NCBI GenBank assembly: GCA_963728965.1
Contig: CAVSMH010000009.1
Span: forward strand, 62,001-126,000
Reading direction: 5' to 3'
Length of the DNA: 64,000 nt
DNA from: DASQZT01 sp963728965
GTDB lineage: Bacteria > Acidobacteriota > Terriglobia > Bryobacterales > Bryobacteraceae
A program made the translations under genes and the position numbers. This document shows positions 59,280-64,000 of this stretch, in pieces. Within the stretch, counting starts at the first letter, position 1. Each line of letters starts with the position of its first letter. The notes beneath the pieces were generated by a model. It searched no databases and had not been told where the DNA came from. It saw only the letters and a program-made list of their open reading frames with translations.

Positions 59280-60506
59280 ATGGTCTCAGTGGGAGAAAAT
59301 CTGGCCCTTGCCGCGGACGCAATCCGTGCGCACAAGCTCCGCGCCTCGCTCACGGTGCTCGGTCTTACCCTCGGTGTCGCCACGTTGATCACCGTCATGA
59401 CGATCGTGCAGGGCGCCAATCTTTACGTCGAACAGAAAATTGCCGACCTGGGCACCAACGTCTTCCGCATTTCGCGGACGCCGTTCGCCGTCACCGATTT
59501 TACTCAACTCACCAAGGCACAGCGCTACCGCTTTCTTTACCCGGATGACGTCAAGTCGCTCACCGAAACCTGCGGCAACTGCCAAATGGTGGGCGCCACC
59601 CTTAGCAGCACCACCAGCCTGCACTACAAGGACAAGGAACTCGAAGACGCCTCGCTGTTCGGGCATACGCCCAGCATGAGCTTCATCGATACGCGCACGG
59701 TCGCCCTGGGGCGCTACTTCACCGAAGTGGAGGACCAGCATGCGGCCAGCGTCTGCCTGATCGGCGACCGCGTGGTCCAGGAGTTCTTTCCCGATGCCGA
59801 TCCCGTCGGTCAAATGGTGCGCGCCGGGGGCTCCGAATTGCGAGTGATCGGTACCTTCGAAAAGATCGGTTCCGTGTTGGGCCAGGACCAGGACAATTTC
59901 CTGGTGATTCCCCTGCGTACCTACCTCAAACTGCGCGGCCAGCGGAACAGCCTGACCATCCATGTCAAAGCCGAAGGACCCGACACCGTTTTCCGCGCCG
60001 CGCAGGACGATGCCCGCCGCATCCTCCGCGCCCGCCGCCACGTGCTTCCCGGCCAGGAGGACACGTTCTTCATCGCAACCGCCGATACCTACATTTCCTT
60101 GTGGCAGAGCATCAGCTCCGCCTTTTTCGCGGTTTTCGTCATGGTCAGTTCCATCTCCGCCATGGTGGGCGGCATCGTGATCATGAACGTCATGCTGGTC
60201 AGCGTCACCGAACGCACCAAGGAAATCGGCATCCGCCGGGCCGTGGGGGCTACCCAGGCGGACGTGCTGCGCCAGTTTCTGACCGAAAGCGTCCTTCAGT
60301 GCCTGGCCGGCGGCGCCGTCGGCGTGCTGATCGGCTTCGGATGCGCGCTGGCGCTCCGCCAGACTACTTCGTTTCCGGCTTCGGTGCAGACTTGGGTGGC
60401 CATCCTTGGGGTCATTACCAGTTCCATCATCGGACTGTTCTTCGGAATCTACCCCGCGGTGAAGGCTTCCAAGCTCGATCCCGTGGTGGCCCTGCGGACG
60501 GAATGA
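59280..60506 (+). CDS. MacB-type FtsX permease, no ATPase domain
   Basis: 408 residues. One N-terminal helix (about 20-45; LRASLTVLGLTLGVATLITVMTI), a periplasmic MacB-like domain (about 50-260), then three C-terminal helices with the FtsX signature (VSVTERTKEIGIRRAVGATQADVLRQFLTES). It ends in PVVALRTE as MacB-type permeases do. The stop overlaps the next permease gene by ATGA. The ATPase that should power it is not next to it. Confidence 0.92.
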   Translation: MVSVGENLALAADAIRAHKLRASLTVLGLTLGVATLITVMTIVQGANLYVEQKIADLGTNVFRISRTPFAVTDFTQLTKAQRYRFLYPDDVKSLTETCGNCQMVGATLSSTTSLHYKDKELEDASLFGHTPSMSFIDTRTVALGRYFTEVEDQHAASVCLIGDRVVQEFFPDADPVGQMVRAGGSELRVIGTFEKIGSVLGQDQDNFLVIPLRTYLKLRGQRNSLTIHVKAEGPDTVFRAAQDDARRILRARRHVLPGQEDTFFIATADTYISLWQSISSAFFAVFVMVSSISAMVGGIVIMNVMLVSVTERTKEIGIRRAVGATQADVLRQFLTESVLQCLAGGAVGVLIGFGCALALRQTTSFPASVQTWVAILGVITSSIIGLFFGIYPAVKASKLDPVVALRTE

Positions 60507-61759
60507 GCATGACGCGATCGGAGGTTAAAGAAAACCTGCTGGTGGCCATGGACACCCTACGCTCGCGCAAAGTCCGCTCGGCCCTGACGATCCTGGGAAT
60601 CGTCATCGGTGTGACCAGCGTGATTTCCGTGGCGGCCATCATCGACGGTTTGAATGGCTACATCGAGAACCGCATCAAGTCCTTCGGTTCGCGTTCGTTT
60701 TTCATCACCCGCATCCCTCCGGGCACCACTCCGTTTTCGCGCCTCTCGCAGAAGATCCGCACCCGCAAGTACCTGGAAATCGCCGACGCCGGGTACCTGA
60801 AGGAAAACGTCCCCGGTCTGGATGTCTCGACTGCGTTCGCCCAGAGCATCGACATTGGCCACGATTCCATCAGCTACGGCAACGAACACGTGGAACGGAT
60901 GATCGTGCGCGGCACCGAACCCGACTACTCGGCCGCCCTGCCGCTGTTCACGGTGGCGACCGGCCGCTACATCTCCTTGTTTGACGAAGAGCACGCGCGC
61001 AACGTGGTGGTGATCGGCTCCGCCATCGCCGATACGCTCTTTCCGCAAGCGGACCCCTTGGGGAAATCGGTCCGCCTGAACGGCCGGCTCTACGACGTGA
61101 TTGGCATCTTCGAGAAGGACCCCGGCCTGTTCGGCGGTTTCGGCGTGGACCAGTTCGCCGTCATCCCGCTCTCCAACTTCCACAAGAACTATCCCAACAT
61201 CCGCGAAATCTTCCTGATCTTCACCGTGCGTGAAGACGCGAACATGGATTCGGTGCGCGACCTGGTGGTGGAAATGATGCGCCGACGCCGGCACGTGCCC
61301 CACAACGCGGAAAACGATTTCGATATTGCCGACCCCAACTTCATCACCAACCTCTGGAACCAGGTGACTGGCGCGATGGTGCTGCTGACCGGCATCATCA
61401 GTTCCATCGGGCTGCTGGTGGGCGGCATCGGCGTGATGAACATCATGCTGATTTCAGTCACCGAGCGAACCGGGGAAATCGGCATCCGCAAAGCCATCGG
61501 CGCCCGCAAATCGGATATCCGCGTGCAGTTCCTGCTGGAGGCCATGGCGCTGTCGGGCATCGGCGGCGTGATCGGCATCCTGATTGGCAGTACTCTTTCG
61601 TTCGCCGTACGGCACCTGGCTTCGATTCCGGCGGTCGTCTCGCCCTTCTGGGTGGTGATGGGCGTCACGATGTCGGTCGGCGTCGGCCTGTTTTTTGGCT
61701 TCTACCCCGCCAATCGCGCCGCCAACCTCGATCCGATCGTCTGCCTGCGCTACGAATAG
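60503..61759 (+). CDS. MacB-type FtsX permease, no ATPase domain (second of pair)
   Basis: 418 residues from the ATG at 60503, coupled to the first permease by a 4-bp overlap; longer upstream starts fall inside that gene. Same layout: N-terminal helix (KVRSALTILGIVIGVTSVISV), periplasmic domain, and three C-terminal helices with VGGIGVMNIMLISVTERTGEIGIRKAIGARKSDIRVQF, ending PIVCLRYE. The two proteins probably form a heterodimer with an ATPase made elsewhere, as also occurs for some acidobacterial export systems. Substrate unknown. Confidence 0.93.
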   Translation: MSMTRSEVKENLLVAMDTLRSRKVRSALTILGIVIGVTSVISVAAIIDGLNGYIENRIKSFGSRSFFITRIPPGTTPFSRLSQKIRTRKYLEIADAGYLKENVPGLDVSTAFAQSIDIGHDSISYGNEHVERMIVRGTEPDYSAALPLFTVATGRYISLFDEEHARNVVVIGSAIADTLFPQADPLGKSVRLNGRLYDVIGIFEKDPGLFGGFGVDQFAVIPLSNFHKNYPNIREIFLIFTVREDANMDSVRDLVVEMMRRRRHVPHNAENDFDIADPNFITNLWNQVTGAMVLLTGIISSIGLLVGGIGVMNIMLISVTERTGEIGIRKAIGARKSDIRVQFLLEAMALSGIGGVIGILIGSTLSFAVRHLASIPAVVSPFWVVMGVTMSVGVGLFFGFYPANRAANLDPIVCLRYE

Positions 61760-61811
61760 CACCGGAGATGCTGCCGTGGCCCGCGCTCCCGACCTTCCCA
61801 CTGGGAGAACC

Positions 61812-61838
61812 GGGAGTCGAGGGAGTCGAGGGAGTCGA
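61812..61838. repeat. Three tandem copies of GGGAGTCGA
   Basis: A 9-bp unit repeated three times without change, between the last permease gene and the tRNA-Pro promoter. No function is evident. Confidence 0.6.
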
Positions 61839-61847
61839 GCAGAGAGT

Positions 61848-61877
61848 TTGTCAGGCAACCGGCCGACTTGCTAGACT
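61848..61877 (+). promoter_or_regulatory. Promoter of the tRNA-Pro gene
   Basis: TTGTCA (61848-61853), 18 bases, then TGC followed by TAGACT (61872-61877), giving a sigma-70 promoter with an extended -10. The tRNA begins 18 bases later. The string TGCTAGACTGGG also occurs before the small secreted-protein gene at 22753. Confidence 0.55.
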
Positions 61878-61894
61878 GGGTCTTGTTCGAAAAT

Positions 61895-61972
61895 CGGGCC
61901 GTGGCGCAGCCTGGCTAGCGCGCTTGCTTGGGGTGCAAGAGGTCCCGGGTTCAAATCCCGGCGGCCCGACCA
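61895..61972 (+). tRNA. tRNA-Pro (anticodon GGG)
   Basis: A complete cloverleaf can be drawn: acceptor CGGGCCG with CGGCCCG, D stem GCGC with GCGC, anticodon stem CTTGC with GCAAG around the loop TTGGGGT (anticodon GGG), T stem CCGGG with CCCGG around TTCAAAT, and an encoded CCA end after A73. It reads proline codons CCC and CCU. The DNA after it is gene-poor and carries broken insertion sequences, so this tRNA may mark an island edge. Confidence 0.97.
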
Positions 61973-62351
61973 GCCATAAACCCTACCAAAACAAAGACTT
62001 ACGAAAATGATTTACACGCCACACGTGTCCAAAAACTCGGTTCCCGGAGTCCTCTGGAGTCCAAAACGGCCACTTCCGCCGATGCTGGCCTGGTACGGTT
62101 TGGACGCCACGTGCTGACACGATAAGCCGTGAACTTTCATGGACTTGGGGTCGTGGGACGCATGGGAGGATAAAATCGGGCTGATCTATCCTATCCGTTT
62201 TGAAATGGATAGGATAGGTCTTTCCCGCTCCCTATACTGCATGAAAGATTGACGTCATCGGGTCCAATGCACCTCGCTAGTGTCCTGTCACGTAAATGTC
62301 TTTATCCTTCACGGGCGGCATCAGAGAGGCATGTCGGAAGCTCGGCGGCGG
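61973..62351. other. Gene-poor stretch after tRNA-Pro
   Basis: About 380 bp with lower GC than the rest of the window and no gene I can support. It holds one strong inverted repeat (listed separately) and, at 62278, TAGTGTCCTGTCACG, which starts with a TA as an IS630-type end would. No integrase gene and no repeat of the tRNA 3' end was seen inside the window. Confidence 0.5.
62183..62220. repeat. Long perfect inverted repeat (hairpin)
   Basis: CTATCCTATCC (62186-62196) pairs exactly with GGATAGGATAG (62207-62217) over a 10-base loop; two more outer pairs and a wobble extend it to about 14 bp. Each arm is itself a repeated CTATCC. CTTT follows, so it could be a terminator, or the end of a mobile element. 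Confidence 0.6.
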
Positions 62352-62747
62352 CTATTTGGAGGCGTTGAAGCCTTCTGCTAATCCGACAAAGGCGGAGAAT
62401 CCAAGCTGCTTAAGGGCAGTGGTTACGGTCTCGGTCGGAGCGAGACCCAGCACTCCGAGAACAAGGCCGTTCGGAAATGAGAAGTGATCATCGCGGATTT
62501 CCCCATGGTGCTCTTGCAACGTGGGAAGAACGGCCAAGAGGTTGCCCAAGCGGTCCTCCTGGTCAGTTACGTCGTAACAGGTAACGGCTCCTGTCTCCCG
62601 GTGATCGACGGTCCGATGGGCGGCCCAGATGCGCACACAGGCAGCCTTGTTGAGGATGCTGGCAACAGCCCACACAGGAGCTGTTTGTGCGGCAACTTCG
62701 ATACGGTCTCCGTAGTTTGGGTCCACGACTACAGTTGCATTGGTCAT
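62352..62747 (-). CDS. Small conserved-looking protein of unknown function, overlapping the IS630 remnant
   Basis: 131 residues from the ATG at 62747, which overlaps the last codon of the transposase remnant (ATGA). The sequence looks like a real folded protein: ATVVVDPNYGDRIEVAA, APVWAVASILNKAACVRIW, LAVLPTLQEHHGEIRDD, GVLGLAPTETVTTALKQLGF. I believe I recognise this pattern from small hypothetical proteins found widely in bacteria, without a known function. It may be a passenger carried by the insertion sequence or a resident gene. No signal peptide. Confidence 0.6.
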   Translation of the reverse strand: MTNATVVVDPNYGDRIEVAAQTAPVWAVASILNKAACVRIWAAHRTVDHRETGAVTCYDVTDQEDRLGNLLAVLPTLQEHHGEIRDDHFSFPNGLVLGVLGLAPTETVTTALKQLGFSAFVGLAEGFNASK

Positions 62748-63757
62748 TTCACCGGCGCCTCCTGTGCTTCTCTCACGCGCTCGATCTTCCGCAGGATGGT
62801 CTTGGGTTTTGCCACCCAATGAAACGGACGTGGATGCTTGTTGTTGTCACGGATGTACTCCCGAATCGCTTTAACCAGTTCGGGGACACTCCGGAACGTG
62901 CCCCGCCGGATTCGCCGCCGCGTGATTTCCGCGAACCACCTTTCGATCTGGTTCAGCCAAGAAGCGCCTGTTGGGGTGAAGTGCACGTGATAGCGGGGCT
63001 TCTCGGTGAACCAGTTGCGGACAGCGGGATGCTCGTGGGTGCCGTAGTTGTCTAAGAATAATGTGCACGTCCAGGTGGCGCGGAACCGATGCTTCGATTC
63101 TGTCCAGAAAAAGCAAAAACTCTTGATGCCGATGTCGCGGTTGGCATTGGCCGATGACCGTACCCTCCAGGACGTTCAAGGCGGCAAACAGCGTAGTCGT
63201 TCCGTGCCGCTGATAATCGTGCGTCTGACGCTCCGGCAGTTCAGGGCGAAGCGGCAGAATGGGCTGCGTCCGATCCAACGCTTGAATCTGACTCTTTTCG
63301 TCTACGCTCAGCACTATCGCCTTGTCCGGCGGATTCATGTACAACCCGGTAACGTCTCGGAGTTTGGCCACGAAATCAGGATCGGTGCTGAACTTGAACG
63401 ACTCGACCCGATGTGGTTGCAGCTTGTGTTTTCTCCAAACGCGTTGTACTGTCGAACGGCTTACCCTTTGGGCTTTAGCCATCGTCCGAACACTCCAATG
63501 AGTTGCGTTCGTCGGCTTCGTTTTCATGGTGGCATCCACGATGGCGCTTCCTTATCCGCCGATATAACTTTGGGCCTGCCGGTTCGCGGTTGATCCTGGA
63601 GGACGCCGCCCAACCCTGTTTCCTCGTACCGCCGGCGCCACAACAAAACCGTAGGAAGTGTCGTCGAGAGTTGGCGTGCAAGAACCTTATTGGGCACGCC
63701 ATCCGCGGCTCCCAACAGAATTCTAAGGCGCAACACAATACTCTGTGGGGTGGCGCG
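62744..63757 (-). pseudogene. IS630-family transposase, two frameshifts
   Basis: Three open pieces together rebuild an IS630 transposase. The N-terminal piece (about 63757 down to 63550) has TPQSIVLRLRILLGAADG and the helix-turn-helix NKVLARQLSTTLPTVLLWRRR. A one-base loss near 63550 leads to the middle piece with NATHWSVRTMAKAQRVSRSTVQ and the first catalytic Asp in VLSVDEKSQ. An extra A near 63052 breaks the DNYGTH motif with the second Asp, and the last piece holds the catalytic Glu in SWLNQIERW. Both shifts destroy the frame, so it is inactive unless frameshifting rescues it. The 5' end meets an IS256 remnant. Confidence 0.85.
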
Positions 63758-63915
63758 ATGGCGGCAAGATGGTGCAGCGCTGGGTGGCAAGCTCATTCCT
63801 GGCAACGGAGAAAAGCTTCCGGCGCATCATCGGATACAAGGACCTTTGGGCACTCAAAGCGATTTTGGATGAGAAGGTCGAAAAAGATGTTGCGCCGAAG
63901 CAGAAGGTAGCGTAA
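63742..63915 (+). pseudogene. IS256-family transposase, C-terminal remnant
   Basis: The frame from 63742 to the TAA at 63913-63915 reads WRDGGKMVQRWVASSF, then LATEKSFRRIIGYKDLWALK, a typical IS256-family (MULE-like) transposase end. Everything upstream of about residue W is missing and the IS630 remnant starts at the same place on the other strand. The break at about 63740-63757 is the joint between the two elements. The last 85 bp of the window (63916-64000) show nothing further. Confidence 0.8.
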
Positions 63916-64000
63916 GATGATTTCCGACCGCCGCTACTTACTTCCAACTAACTCCGGGGCGCCCTCGTTTCACCGCTGGAAGCAAGCCATGCGCGCGGGC

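Noticed and set aside
62296..62487. Short plus-strand open frame in the IS region
   Set aside because: Antisense to a more convincing gene and without a ribosome site or protein-like pattern.
1..64000. CRISPR array, rRNA operon, prophage module or toxin-antitoxin pair
   Set aside because: No spaced repeats, rRNA-like sequence, phage structural genes or recognisable toxin pairs were seen.

Overview
The window looks like a chromosomal segment of a GC-rich, Gram-negative member of the Acidobacteriota, most likely of the Bryobacterales/Solibacter type. This is inferred from gene content, not from an rRNA gene. The supporting signs are uniformly high GC, a decayed permease of the acidobacterial duplicated orphan permease (ADOP) type, many secreted carbohydrate- and ester-active enzymes, many Tat or Sec leaders, outer-membrane barrels, and the futalosine menaquinone enzyme MqnC. 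Nearly all of the window (1 to about 61760) is dense core chromosome. A tRNA-Pro gene at 61895-61972 marks the edge of a gene-poor tail with broken insertion sequences.

Layout, first half. A truncated sigma-54 response regulator (1-1170) overlaps a FecR-domain/beta-barrel gene (1167-3272) and is followed by an unknown secreted protein. Next come a CE15-like esterase fused to an SGNH hydrolase and a divergent YdeI/OmdA-like gene with a tandem 12-bp repeat between them, then an ADOP pseudogene, a tannase-family esterase and an enolase-superfamily enzyme. tyrS and an AlaX-type editing enzyme follow. A minus-strand glycosidase operon holds a metallo-beta-lactamase-fold protein, a large putative glycosidase and a GH20-like enzyme. 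After dodecin, an aldo/keto reductase and tex comes a four-gene envelope operon (ABC ATPase, double-FtsX permease, LolA-like protein, barrel). The middle of the window holds an isolated PduS-like flavin/iron-sulphur protein followed by a PduT-like bacterial microcompartment shell protein.

Layout, second half. A flagellar operon flgM-flgN-like-flgK-flgL reads away from a sigma-54 activator gene, and sigma-28-like promoter sequences lie between them. A two-gene operon follows, with a MoxR AAA ATPase and a large uncharacterised protein with a TraB/ChaN-like start. Then come a PQQ dehydrogenase, a VOC protein, thymidine kinase, a phosphofructokinase with PPi-type active-site residues, a methyltransferase and a hybrid histidine kinase. 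A compact overlapping set (TIGR00300 protein, queF, coiled-coil methyltransferase) faces an ECF sigma/anti-sigma(HEAT)/beta-repeat/PDZ operon. The rest comprises a repeat-containing secreted protein, mqnC, a TPR protein, miaB, a bifunctional-nuclease-family protein with a coupled small gene, and two coupled MacB-type permeases.

The best candidates for undescribed biology are the isolated PduS/PduT pair, the MoxR plus TraB-like pair, and the FecR-barrel protein coupled to a sigma-54 regulator. I saw no CRISPR array, rRNA gene, prophage module or recognisable defence island. Functions rest on motif reading; no database search was run.
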